Under the pieces are notes generated by a model that saw only the letters and a list, made by a program, of their open reading frames with translations, did no database searches and was not told the origin of the DNA. 15,436 bases of DNA from positions 1 to 15,436 of the forward strand of contig JBAYQE010000064.1 in NCBI GenBank assembly GCA_041677345.1. The letters are read 5' to 3'. Source of the DNA: JALOAT01 sp041677345 (lineage in GTDB: Bacteria; Pseudomonadota; Gammaproteobacteria; Thiohalomonadales; Thiohalomonadaceae). The position numbers were made by a program, and so were the translations under genes. This document shows, one piece after another, positions 1 through 7,398 of this stretch (position 1 is the first letter of the stretch; every line of letters begins with the position of its first letter).

Positions 1-8
1 AGGACGCC

Positions 9-971
9 ATGGAAGGAGCTGTCGATGTGCTGGTGAACGCCGTCTTTCACTGGTCGGATGCCGACAAGGCGTGGCTGAAGAATGCCTTTTTCAGCAACGG
101 CATGGGATGGCTGTGGGAATTCCTGCGGGACTATCTGTTCAACCACTGGACCTGGCTGTTCGGCCTTTTGCCGGCTCTGCTGCTGGAGCGCTTGCGCCCG
201 GTTTTCTCCGGGCGTGTGTTCGACCGGCACCTGTTGATGGATGGTGTTTATCCGTTCTTCAACGCCTTGGTAAGCGTCCTGGCGACAGCGGTTGTCGTCG
301 CCACCATCGCGGAGTTCTACAGGTCGCACGTGCCGTTCATCAATACCGGCCTGCTGGATGGCAAACCGCTGTGGTTGCAGGCCGTCGGCGTCTTTCTCAT
401 CACCGATCTGATGTTTTACATCTCCCATCGGCTGCTGCACGAAATCCGCTGGTTCTGGTACTTCCATGCCATCCATCACAGCCAGACCCGGCTGAATCCT
501 CTCACCACCTTTCGCAGTCATCCGGGAGAGCTGGTGCTCAAGACCATCATCCGCACCATTCCGATCGGGGTCGTCGGGGGCGAGCCTTCCACCTGGTTCG
601 TCTTCCTGGTGCTGAACAACTTCTGGGGCTACTTCATCCACGCCAATATCCGTACCGGCCTAGGCATCTTGGGGCGCGTGATCGTGACGCCGCAGTACCA
701 TCGCATTCATCATTCGATTGAGCCCAGACATTTCGACAAAAACTACGGCGAACGACTGGTCCTGTGGGACTGGCTGTTCGGCACCCTCTACCGCGGCGAC
801 GAATACCCGAAAACAGGCGTACCGGACACGGCGTGGATCATGGAGACAGGCAGCCGCCCGCATGAGTTGCTGCGGGCCTACGCCTGCCAGCTGGCGTATC
901 CGTTCGTGATGATCGGCAGGTCCGTGCGGGGGGTTCTGCGCGGTCGTACGGCGCACCCGCCGCTGGAATGA
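9..971 (+). CDS. Sterol desaturase / fatty acid hydroxylase family membrane protein
   Basis: This 320-residue integral membrane protein belongs to the fatty acid hydroxylase superfamily of non-haem di-iron oxygenases, which hydroxylate or desaturate sterols and lipids. The three expected histidine clusters are present in order: HRLLH (140-144), HAIHH (153-157) and HRIHH (231-235), followed by an NYG (245-247) that is typical of the family. Hydrophobic segments lie around residues 47-60, 80-102, 121-138 and 196-212, so the histidines should face the cytoplasm. The ATG is preceded by AGGA at the very edge of the window, so the upstream context is not visible. The next gene follows 57 bases downstream on the same strand and may be co-transcribed. 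Family membership is firm; the substrate cannot be told from sequence, and many bacterial members do not act on sterols. Confidence 0.9.
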   Translation: MEGAVDVLVNAVFHWSDADKAWLKNAFFSNGMGWLWEFLRDYLFNHWTWLFGLLPALLLERLRPVFSGRVFDRHLLMDGVYPFFNALVSVLATAVVVATIAEFYRSHVPFINTGLLDGKPLWLQAVGVFLITDLMFYISHRLLHEIRWFWYFHAIHHSQTRLNPLTTFRSHPGELVLKTIIRTIPIGVVGGEPSTWFVFLVLNNFWGYFIHANIRTGLGILGRVIVTPQYHRIHHSIEPRHFDKNYGERLVLWDWLFGTLYRGDEYPKTGVPDTAWIMETGSRPHELLRAYACQLAYPFVMIGRSVRGVLRGRTAHPPLE

Positions 972-1028
972 TCCGTGCTTGCAGTCCCACCGAGGTTGCG
1001 GTTTGTTGCCGCTTGGCAGAGCACCTCC

Positions 1029-1796
1029 ATGACCACGTCCCGGTTCCGTCTTGCCCTGGCGGGCATACTCATCCTTGCCACCGTGCCCGTACAGTCACAG
1101 ACGCAGGTATGGACCACGCCGTCCCGCACATCCACCTGGAGCGATAACCTGCAACTGGCTCCCGCAGATTCTGCCGCGCCGCCAGAGGGAAAAGCGGCGG
1201 CCGGTACGCCATCGCGCCTGCCCGCCGTGGGTGACAAGGTCCGCGTGGCATGGACGGGGGGCTGGTACGACGCCACCGTGCTGGCACTGGGCGACGGCCG
1301 GTACCGCGTCCACTACGACGGCTGGGATGCGAGCTGGGACGAATGGGTGGATGCGAGTCGCATGCGCCTGGCCGATGGAAGTGCCGTGGCGGCCCCACCA
1401 CACTCCGCGGCAGGCCACAGCGCTAGCGCGCAACAGGCACCCGCGCTCAAAGTGCCCGTACCCACACCTGCGCCCGCACCCACACCTGCAACGGAAAAGG
1501 TGTGGTCGTCTCATCCCGCCGGGCACTGGTCCTGCCGCACCTGGGACTATGGCCAGGTGAATCGCGTGGGTGAGTTCGCACTCCATAAGGACGGCAGCTA
1601 TCGCGACATCATGTATGGCGGTAGCGGCCGCTACGACTTCGATCCCCGCCGTAACACCCTCGCTTTCCGCAGCGGTCCACAGAAGACCTCCTATCCCGTG
1701 CGTTTCAACGCCGCCGGACACGCGGGCAAAGGTCATCTCATCTTCGATTATGGCGGCGGCGCAAGACTGGATTGCTACCGGGAGGCCCTGCCCTAG
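1029..1796 (+). CDS. Secreted protein with Tudor-knot/chromo-like domain
   Basis: This 255-residue protein is of unknown function. Residues 1-23 form a signal peptide (two arginines, then a hydrophobic stretch ending near VQS), which favours this ATG over an in-frame GTG at 975 that would bury the signal. After a low-complexity linker, residues 67-113 resemble a Tudor-knot/chromo-barrel fold: a strand with W75, W79 and Y80, then YRVHYDGWDASWDEWV carrying Y92, Y96, W99, W103 and W106. A Pro/Ala/Thr linker follows, then a C-terminal domain (about 160-255) rich in aromatic and Gly residues. That domain holds the only two cysteines (C169 and C249), which could form a disulfide after export. No convincing Shine-Dalgarno sequence precedes the ATG. 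Export to the periplasm or beyond is inferred from the signal peptide; the ligand is unknown. Confidence 0.8.
   Translation: MTTSRFRLALAGILILATVPVQSQTQVWTTPSRTSTWSDNLQLAPADSAAPPEGKAAAGTPSRLPAVGDKVRVAWTGGWYDATVLALGDGRYRVHYDGWDASWDEWVDASRMRLADGSAVAAPPHSAAGHSASAQQAPALKVPVPTPAPAPTPATEKVWSSHPAGHWSCRTWDYGQVNRVGEFALHKDGSYRDIMYGGSGRYDFDPRRNTLAFRSGPQKTSYPVRFNAAGHAGKGHLIFDYGGGARLDCYREALP
1455..1490 (+). repeat. Two tandem 18-bp units coding a Pro/Ala/Thr linker
   Basis: Two adjacent 18-base copies (1455-1472 and 1473-1490) differ at two positions and share the core CCCACACCTG. They encode the PTPAPAPTPA linker between the Tudor-knot-like domain and the C-terminal domain of the secreted protein. This looks like an in-frame duplication of a flexible spacer, and the copy number may vary between strains. 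Confidence 0.75.
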
Positions 1797-1972
1797 CCCT
1801 TGCTGATGGAGCGGCCAAGCGCAGAGACGAGGGATGCCGTTCCCCGTATTTCCTGTACCTCTGCATTCACTCCTGTCTTGAAGCCTTACGACACCGATGC
1901 CCGGTGCACGCCGCATTCAAACGGGCGCCCGGTTGTGGCCTAATGCTGCGCGTGGGATTCATGGGAGGGAGC

Positions 1973-3637
1973 ATGCGCCGGTTCATTATCCTGGCAGTCT
2001 TGTGGTGTACGACCGTTGGCGCCGCGGAGCGGCCGCCCGCGGCAGCCGTTGCGAGCGCCCATGCCCTCGCGACGGAGGCAGGTTTCGAGATACTGGCCGC
2101 AGGTGGCAACGCCTTCGACGCAGCGGTGGCCGTATCGGCAGCGCTGGCGGTGGTGGAACCTTACGGCTCGGGATTGGGCGGCGGAGGTTTCTGGCTGCTG
2201 CACCGTGCCGACGGGTTTGAGACCATGGTGGACGGGCGGGAAACCGCCCCTCGTGCGGCACATCGCGATATGTACCTGGATGCCGCCGGCGAGGTGGTCC
2301 CCGGACTTTCCAGGGACGGCCCCCTCGCTGCCGGCGTGCCCGGTGAGCCGGCAGCCCTGGCCCACATCGCCAGCCGCTACGGCCGCTTGCCGCTGGCCCA
2401 CACCCTGGCGCCCGCCATCCGACTGGCCCGCGAAGGCTTCCCAGTCACTGAGCACTACCGGCGCATGGCCGCCTTCCGCAGCGATACCCTGGCACAGCAT
2501 GGGGGCGGCAAGGTGTTTCTGCTCGACGGGCAGGTACCGCCGGCGGGCCACGTGATCCGTCAACCGGCGCTCGCGGAGACGCTGGTCGCCCTGGCCGAGC
2601 GTGGACACGCGGGATTCTACGATGGGCCCGTGGCCAACCGCCTGGTACGGGACGTGCGCGCGGGCGGCGGCATCATCACCCTGGAGGACTTGGCTGCTTA
2701 TCGCGTAATCGAGCGTCAGCCCTTACGCGGCAGCTATCACGGCTACACCATCACCACCGCCTCCCCGCCCTCCTCCGGGGGCGTTGCCCTGCTCACCATG
2801 CTCAACATCCTCGAGGGCTACCCGATCGATGCCCTACCCCGGGTCGCGCGTGCACACCTGCTCGTGGAGGCCATGCGCCGAGCCTACCGCGATCGTGCCG
2901 AGTTCCTGGGAGACCCGGACTTCATCGAGGTGCCGGTGGCCAGACTCACGCATCCCTTCTATGCCGCGGGGCTGCGCGCCTCTTTGCGCATGGATCGCGC
3001 CACGCCCAGCACCGCGCTGGCGCCGTCACAACCCGTACCCGCCGGACCGCACACCACCCATCTCTCCGTACTGGATCAGGAAGGCAACTACGTGGCCGCA
3101 ACCCTCAGCATCAACTACCCGTTCGGCTCGGGCTTTCTCTCCACCGGCACCGGTGTGCTGCTTAACGATGAAATGGACGATTTTTCCGCCCGGCCCGGCA
3201 CGCCCAACGCCTATGGTTTGGTGGGCGGTGAAGCGAACGCCATCGCCCCGGGCAAGCGCATGCTTTCCTCCATGACCCCCACCTTCATCGCCGGCGACGG
3301 ACGCGTCGCGGTGCTGGGTACCCCGGGGGGCAGCCGCATCATCACCATGGTGCTGCTGGGTGTGCTCGATGCCGTGGCAGGCAACGGCCCCGCGTCCTGG
3401 GTCGAGGTCCCGCGTTTCCACCACCAATACCTGCCCGACACCTTGTTCATGGAGCCCGGGGCATTCACCGCCGAAGAGCAGCAGGCGCTGGTTGCGAAGG
3501 GTCACAGGCTGGAAACGGTGACACAGCCGTGGGGCAATATGCAGGCGGTGGAGTGGAACCTAGCCGGCAACACCGTGCGTGCGGCGAGTGACCCACGCGG
3601 CGAAGGTAGTGCCATGGTCCGCGCGGTAAGGGACTGA
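1973..3637 (+). CDS. ggt: Gamma-glutamyltransferase (gamma-glutamyl transpeptidase)
   Basis: This is a periplasmic enzyme that cleaves the gamma-glutamyl bond of glutathione and similar compounds and transfers the glutamyl group to water or amino acids. The 554-residue product has a signal peptide (about 1-18) and family landmarks: RETAP (R89, substrate carboxylate binding), the autoprocessing site TTHLSV with nucleophile T361, LNDEMDDF, SSMTPT and GTPGGSRI. As in the family, the precursor should self-cleave before T361 into large and small subunits. The ATG at 1973 is chosen because GGGAGGGA lies just upstream and the signal peptide begins there; the open frame extends back to 1772 but overlaps the previous gene and has no family match. 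Length is slightly below the roughly 580 residues of the E. coli enzyme. It may serve glutathione salvage or sulfur and amino acid supply. Confidence 0.95.
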   Translation: MRRFIILAVLWCTTVGAAERPPAAAVASAHALATEAGFEILAAGGNAFDAAVAVSAALAVVEPYGSGLGGGGFWLLHRADGFETMVDGRETAPRAAHRDMYLDAAGEVVPGLSRDGPLAAGVPGEPAALAHIASRYGRLPLAHTLAPAIRLAREGFPVTEHYRRMAAFRSDTLAQHGGGKVFLLDGQVPPAGHVIRQPALAETLVALAERGHAGFYDGPVANRLVRDVRAGGGIITLEDLAAYRVIERQPLRGSYHGYTITTASPPSSGGVALLTMLNILEGYPIDALPRVARAHLLVEAMRRAYRDRAEFLGDPDFIEVPVARLTHPFYAAGLRASLRMDRATPSTALAPSQPVPAGPHTTHLSVLDQEGNYVAATLSINYPFGSGFLSTGTGVLLNDEMDDFSARPGTPNAYGLVGGEANAIAPGKRMLSSMTPTFIAGDGRVAVLGTPGGSRIITMVLLGVLDAVAGNGPASWVEVPRFHHQYLPDTLFMEPGAFTAEEQQALVAKGHRLETVTQPWGNMQAVEWNLAGNTVRAASDPRGEGSAMVRAVRD

Positions 3638-3666
3638 GCGCTCGCCCTTTGCCGAACCGGTGGATA

Positions 3667-3699
3667 CGGTGCGGGTGCCGGGAGCGTCGGCGCGCACCG
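3667..3699. terminator. GC-rich stem-loop between converging genes
   Basis: CGGTGCG (3667-3673) pairs with CGCACCG (3693-3699), and inside it GCCG (3677-3680) pairs with CGGC (3688-3691) around a 7-base loop. It sits between the converging ggt and yceH stop codons, where a shared terminator is expected. Neither side has a T-tract, so intrinsic termination is uncertain. Confidence 0.35.
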
Positions 3700-3714
3700 C
3701 AAGCACGCCCCAGT

Positions 3715-4371
3715 TCAGCGCTGCCCGAGCATTGCGCGCAGGGATGCGAGTTCCTGACGCAGCATGGCGACTTCCTCTTCAAGCGCCGCCAACCGTGCCG
3801 CGGTGTCGTCCATCAGCGGCACCGGCTGGGCCGCTCCGGGTGGCGGGACATCACCACCCAGCAGGTGCATGAAGCGCCGCTCCCTCTGACCTGGCTGGCG
3901 TGGGAGTTCTGCCACCTGAGCGCCTTGCGGCCGTGCGGCCATTTCCCCTAACACCTGTTCCACTTCCATGAGGTCCTGGAATTCGTGCATACGCGCACTG
4001 CGGGTGCGGAGTTCACCCAGTGTCTGTGGACCGCGCAGCATGAGCAGCGACAGCAGCGCGCGCTGCGGCCGCGGCAGTTCCTCCGCCGGGTCCAGCACGT
4101 CGGAGAACCGGTGCGCATACTTCACCACACGGCTCCCGGCCCCGCTCCGTTCCCGTACCATGTGTTTCTTCATGAGCGCATTCACCGCATCCAGAACCGT
4201 TGCCTCCTGCAGTGACATCACCGGTTCGCGACTCGACTTCTGGTTGCAGGCGGCCGTCAATGCGGCAAGTGAAAGTGGATAGGCCTCGGGTGTGGCCAGC
4301 TCCTTCTCCAGCAGAGCGCCGAGCACGCGGATTTCAATCTCGTCAAGCCTGTCGTTCATGGGCGCTTTCAT
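3715..4371 (-). CDS. yceH: YceH family (DUF480) protein
   Basis: This 218-residue protein matches the UPF0502/YceH family almost along its whole length. The N-terminal part has the family run LLEKELATPEAYPLSL, followed by ACNQK and REPVM. The second winged-helix-like repeat has LRGPQTLGELRTR and ARMHEF, then the PGQRERRFMHL segment. The C-terminus (about 186-218) is a short Leu/Glu-rich coiled coil, as in E. coli YceH. The fold is two tandem winged helices, but a DNA-binding role is not established and the biological function is unknown. Start choice lies between ATG at 4371 and ATG at 4359; the longer is given, and neither has a strong Shine-Dalgarno sequence. The gene is divergent from the sensor kinase and converges on ggt. 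Confidence 0.92.
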   Translation of the reverse strand: MKAPMNDRLDEIEIRVLGALLEKELATPEAYPLSLAALTAACNQKSSREPVMSLQEATVLDAVNALMKKHMVRERSGAGSRVVKYAHRFSDVLDPAEELPRPQRALLSLLMLRGPQTLGELRTRSARMHEFQDLMEVEQVLGEMAARPQGAQVAELPRQPGQRERRFMHLLGGDVPPPGAAQPVPLMDDTAARLAALEEEVAMLRQELASLRAMLGQR

Positions 4372-4394
4372 CAGTAGCGGTAATTCGTTCGCGC

Positions 4395-4424
4395 AGTACA
4401 CGGTGGGTGTTGTGCTGTTGTCAC
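4395..4424 (-). promoter_or_regulatory. Candidate sigma70 promoter of yceH
   Basis: Read on the - strand, GTGACA (4424-4419) matches five of six -35 consensus bases. An 18-base spacer leads to TGTACT (4400-4395), which matches four of six -10 bases. Transcription would start near 4388, giving a leader of about 17 bases before the ATG at 4371. The -35 box overlaps the inverted repeat at 4420-4437. Confidence 0.35.
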
Positions 4425-4437
4425 GAGGATACGTGAC
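4420..4437. promoter_or_regulatory. Inverted repeat GTCACG-N6-CGTGAC, possible operator
   Basis: Perfect 6-base arms (4420-4425 and 4432-4437) flank a 6-base centre in the divergent yceH/sensor kinase spacer. The site overlaps the candidate yceH -35 box. The 18-base dyad would suit a dimeric winged-helix or HTH repressor. The regulator is unknown. Confidence 0.35.
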
Positions 4438-4508
4438 CGTGGTGGGACAAGGGAGGGTTCCCGACGGCATGTGGAAACCAATGCTGCCCGCGAATTTGCC
4501 CCGCGCAC

Positions 4509-4537
4509 TTGTTCCATGAAGTTGATGAGAGTATAGA
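4509..4537 (+). promoter_or_regulatory. Candidate sigma70 promoter of the sensor kinase
   Basis: TTGTTC (4509-4514), a 17-base spacer and TATAGA (4532-4537) form a moderate sigma70-like promoter. The start site would be near 4545, about 80 bases before the chosen ATG at 4625. The match is partial (3/6 and 4/6 bases). Confidence 0.3.
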
Positions 4538-4624
4538 ATCGGTCCAACGACCACAATGTGTCTGCCCGCCTTAGTCGCAACGGCCTGCGCAGCAGCACCG
4601 GCTCCACCGAGAACGTCCCACTGC

Positions 4625-6502
4625 ATGACCTATTCCGACCTGCTCAAGGCCTTTATCGATACCACGCCGGATCTGATCGCCGCCAAGGATGTGACACTGC
4701 GCTACCAGGTCATCAACGCCGCGTTCGCCCGCTTTTTCGGCACCCCAGAAGGGGAAACCATCGGGCGGCAGGCCGCTGATGTGTTCCCCCGGGACAAGGC
4801 CGAACTGTTCGAGACCGACGCACGCCAAGCCATGAATTCCGGTACCCCCGTGGTGCGCGAGACCTATTTCGCCGGCCATGAGACTGCGGGGTGGTTCCGG
4901 GTCACCACCGTACCCAAACAGCACGCGGATGGTGTGGCCCAAGGTGTGCTGGTGATCTTGCGCGACATCACCAATGACAAGGAAACCGAAAACCTGTTAC
5001 GCATTCAAGCGGCCCGTTATGCGACGCTTCTGGCCACCACGCCGGATGGATTCTGGGCGTTTGATCGACATGGCCGGATCCGCGACGTCAACGATACCTA
5101 CTGCCGCATGAGCGGATACACCCGTGATGAACTGTTGCACATGCACATCGCCGATCTGGCTGCGGTTGAACCCGTGCAGGTGGCCCGGCGCATCGACCAG
5201 ATCATTAGCAGCGGGTTCGAGCGCTTCGAAGCACGTCACTGGCGCAAGGACGGCACCGTGTTCGACGTGGAGACCAGCGCCTCCTTCTGGGCCGAAACCG
5301 GCAAGTTTGTGGCCTTTATCCGCGACATCACCGAGCGCAGGCGCAATCAGCAGGCGCTCAAGGCCGAACGCGAGCGCCTGCATGCCATCCTGGACGGCTT
5401 ACCCATCTATGCAGTCCTGCTCAGCCCGGACTACCACATGACCTTCGCCAACGGCTGCTTTCGCGAGCGCTTCGGGGACCCCAAGGGCGCGCGTTGCTAC
5501 ACCTACCTCTACGGCCGCAGCACCCCTTGCGAGGGTTGCCGCAGCTTCGACGTGCTGATCACCGGTGCACCGGTGGAATGGGAATGGACCGGCCCGGACA
5601 ACAGGCATTACTACGTCTACGACTTCCCCTTCAGGAACACCGACGGCTCCACCTACATCCTCGAGGCAGGCCTCGATGTCACCCGGCTCAAGGAGGCCGA
5701 AGCCGAGTTGCGCCAATTCAATGCCACCCTGGAGCACAGGGTGGCTGAACGCACTGCCGCGCTGGCGGCCGCCAACCGTGAGCTGGAATCGTTTTCCTAT
5801 TCCGTATCCCACGATCTGCGCGGGCCGCTGCGTGCCATCAATGGCTTCAGCCAGATCCTGGCGGAGGAGCACGGTGCAGCTCTGGAAGAAGGTGCACGCC
5901 AGTGCCTGGATCGTATTCAAGGTGCCACGATGCGCATGAACACCCTCATCGACGGGCTGCTCCTGCTCTCGCGCGTGTACCGTTGCGACATCGAACCCGT
6001 GAACGTGGACCTCAGCACCCTCGCCCGCGAGGTCGTGAGTCAACTCGAAGAGGAGAGCACGGGCGGCAGCGCGCACATCACCATCGAGCCATGCCTCACT
6101 GCCCTGGGCGATCGGGTACTGTTGCGCCAGGTGCTGGTGAATTTGCTCGGCAATGCACTGAAATTCAGTGCACGATCCTCATCACCCCGCATCAGTGTCG
6201 GCAGGGCGCGACAAGGCGGCCGGGATGTGCTGTTCGTGCGCGACAACGGCGTGGGCTTCGATCCCGATTGGGCCCCGCGCCTGTTCGAGCCCTTCTCGCG
6301 CATGCATGCGGAGGATGGCTTCGAAGGTACGGGTATCGGCCTCACCACGGTCCGCCGCATCATCCAGCGTCATGGCGGCGAGGTCTGGGCGGAAGGCGCC
6401 GTCGACCAGGGTGCCACCTTCTACTTCACGCTACCCGGCACTGATGAGGCGGAGGCCGTCACCTCGGATGTGCTGTTTTTCAAGGCGTGCAACCGCTCCT
6501 GA
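4625..6502 (+). CDS. Soluble sensor histidine kinase with three PAS domains
   Basis: This is a 625-residue cytoplasmic two-component sensor kinase with no membrane segment. Three PAS domains lie at about 1-118, 124-245 and 246-365; the second and third are bounded by the PAC-type endings FIRDITERRR and LDVTRLKEAEAEL. A coiled linker leads to the HisKA domain with phospho-acceptor H396 in SVSHDLRGPLRAINGF, then the HATPase domain with the N box around N510 (LLGNALKFS), D540 in DNGVGFD and EGTGIGL. The third PAS carries C291, C302 and C305 (CYTYLYG..PCEGC), a possible redox or metal site. No response regulator is encoded in the window, so this is an orphan kinase here and its partner is unknown. 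The ATG at 4625 fits the start of PAS1; an in-frame ATG at 4556 would add 23 Ala/Pro-rich residues with no family support. The signal sensed is not known. Confidence 0.92.
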   Translation: MTYSDLLKAFIDTTPDLIAAKDVTLRYQVINAAFARFFGTPEGETIGRQAADVFPRDKAELFETDARQAMNSGTPVVRETYFAGHETAGWFRVTTVPKQHADGVAQGVLVILRDITNDKETENLLRIQAARYATLLATTPDGFWAFDRHGRIRDVNDTYCRMSGYTRDELLHMHIADLAAVEPVQVARRIDQIISSGFERFEARHWRKDGTVFDVETSASFWAETGKFVAFIRDITERRRNQQALKAERERLHAILDGLPIYAVLLSPDYHMTFANGCFRERFGDPKGARCYTYLYGRSTPCEGCRSFDVLITGAPVEWEWTGPDNRHYYVYDFPFRNTDGSTYILEAGLDVTRLKEAEAELRQFNATLEHRVAERTAALAAANRELESFSYSVSHDLRGPLRAINGFSQILAEEHGAALEEGARQCLDRIQGATMRMNTLIDGLLLLSRVYRCDIEPVNVDLSTLAREVVSQLEEESTGGSAHITIEPCLTALGDRVLLRQVLVNLLGNALKFSARSSSPRISVGRARQGGRDVLFVRDNGVGFDPDWAPRLFEPFSRMHAEDGFEGTGIGLTTVRRIIQRHGGEVWAEGAVDQGATFYFTLPGTDEAEAVTSDVLFFKACNRS

Positions 6503-6517
6503 GCACGCCCCAGTCGC

Positions 6518-7336
6518 TCAACGCCTGACGGCCAGCACGCCGTCTCCCGCCAATTGGGTAGTAAACCCTGCCTGACGCAAGCGCCTTGCGACTTCCCCGG
6601 GTACGTCACGGCCGCTGGTGAGGCGATTGGGCGTGCCGGTGTAATGGAACAGGCGGCCCTTGCGTCGGAGCACCCGTGCAAGCTGGTCGTAGAAGGACTG
6701 GGAATAGAGTTCGCCTGCGATGCCGAAGCGAGGCGGATCGTGCAGGATACCCTCCACGGAGGCATCGGGCAGTGTGATGATCTCGCTGGCTATGTCGCCG
6801 TTGTTCAGCACCAGCGCCCCACCTGCCTGCGGTGACCACGGGTTGAGGCTGCGCAGCCAGATCACGTCGGGATTCTTCTCGAAGGACAGCACGCGTTGCG
6901 CCTGACCCTGCAGGCACCACGCTGCGAAATAACCGAGGCCGCCGCAGGTATCCAGGATCACCTTGCCCCGGGGCTGGATCAGGCTCACCTTGCGACGCGC
7001 ATCGTCATAGGGCGACACCTGCGCCGTCGGCAACATCTTGATGCCGTCGATTTCGAAGGTGGGCGGTCCCCACGCGGTGGGCACCAGCTTGATGAGCGAG
7101 GTGGTGAAACGTGCCACCGGTTCGAACCCCGTGCCGGCCCAGTGATAGATGGTGCGCTCCCTGCAATCCTCCAGATAGGGAAACTGACGCCCGGCCCACG
7201 ACCAGCACTGCGCGTTCAGTTCGATGAGCGTGGTGGAGCGGTCCAGATCCAGGGAACATGCCAGTGTAGCTGCACCGGCGCGGCGCGCCGCCTCCATGGC
7301 GGCGTGCTCGCGAAGGGTGATGAGCGGGCCTTTCAA
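6518..7336 (-). CDS. COG2521-type predicted SAM-dependent methyltransferase
   Basis: This 272-residue class I methyltransferase-like protein resembles the family described as predicted archaeal methyltransferases (COG2521). Motif I is VILDTCGGLGYFA (about 127-139), the acidic residue ending the second strand is E153 in SFEKNPD, and motif IV is HDPPRF (199-204), a DPPY-like signature seen in many N-methyltransferases. The C-terminal signatures FHYTGTP (230-236) and GRDVP (242-246) are typical of the group. The TTG start at 7336 is preferred because GAGGA (7348-7344) lies 7 bases upstream and the family-like region LITLREHAAMEAARRAG begins at once. A GTG at 7399, overlapping the exporter stop codon as TAGTG, would add 21 residues including C-P-C-C. 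It lies downstream of an exporter and is probably co-transcribed with it. The substrate is unknown. Confidence 0.82.
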   Translation of the reverse strand: MKGPLITLREHAAMEAARRAGAATLACSLDLDRSTTLIELNAQCWSWAGRQFPYLEDCRERTIYHWAGTGFEPVARFTTSLIKLVPTAWGPPTFEIDGIKMLPTAQVSPYDDARRKVSLIQPRGKVILDTCGGLGYFAAWCLQGQAQRVLSFEKNPDVIWLRSLNPWSPQAGGALVLNNGDIASEIITLPDASVEGILHDPPRFGIAGELYSQSFYDQLARVLRRKGRLFHYTGTPNRLTSGRDVPGEVARRLRQAGFTTQLAGDGVLAVRR

Positions 7337-7398
7337 GCCGATTTCCTCGCAACATGGGCAGCGGATTATCGCATCGAAGCCGCACCTTTTCCCTGCCA

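Noticed and set aside
1922..1931. 10-bp palindrome CGGGCGCCCG upstream of ggt.
   Set aside because: It is short and made only of G and C, so it is expected by chance in this DNA; no promoter or T-tract accompanies it.
1772..1972. Upstream in-frame extension of ggt (67 extra residues).
   Set aside because: It overlaps the preceding gene, shows no family similarity, and a purine-rich ribosome binding site plus signal peptide mark the ATG at 1973.
1940..2608. 222-codon open frame on the - strand.
   Set aside because: It lies wholly antisense to the strongly supported ggt gene and shows no domain; long antisense frames are common in GC-rich DNA.
5399..6076. 225-codon open frame on the - strand inside the sensor kinase.
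   Set aside because: It is a shadow frame opposite the PAS3/HisKA coding sequence, where conserved kinase motifs are unmistakable.
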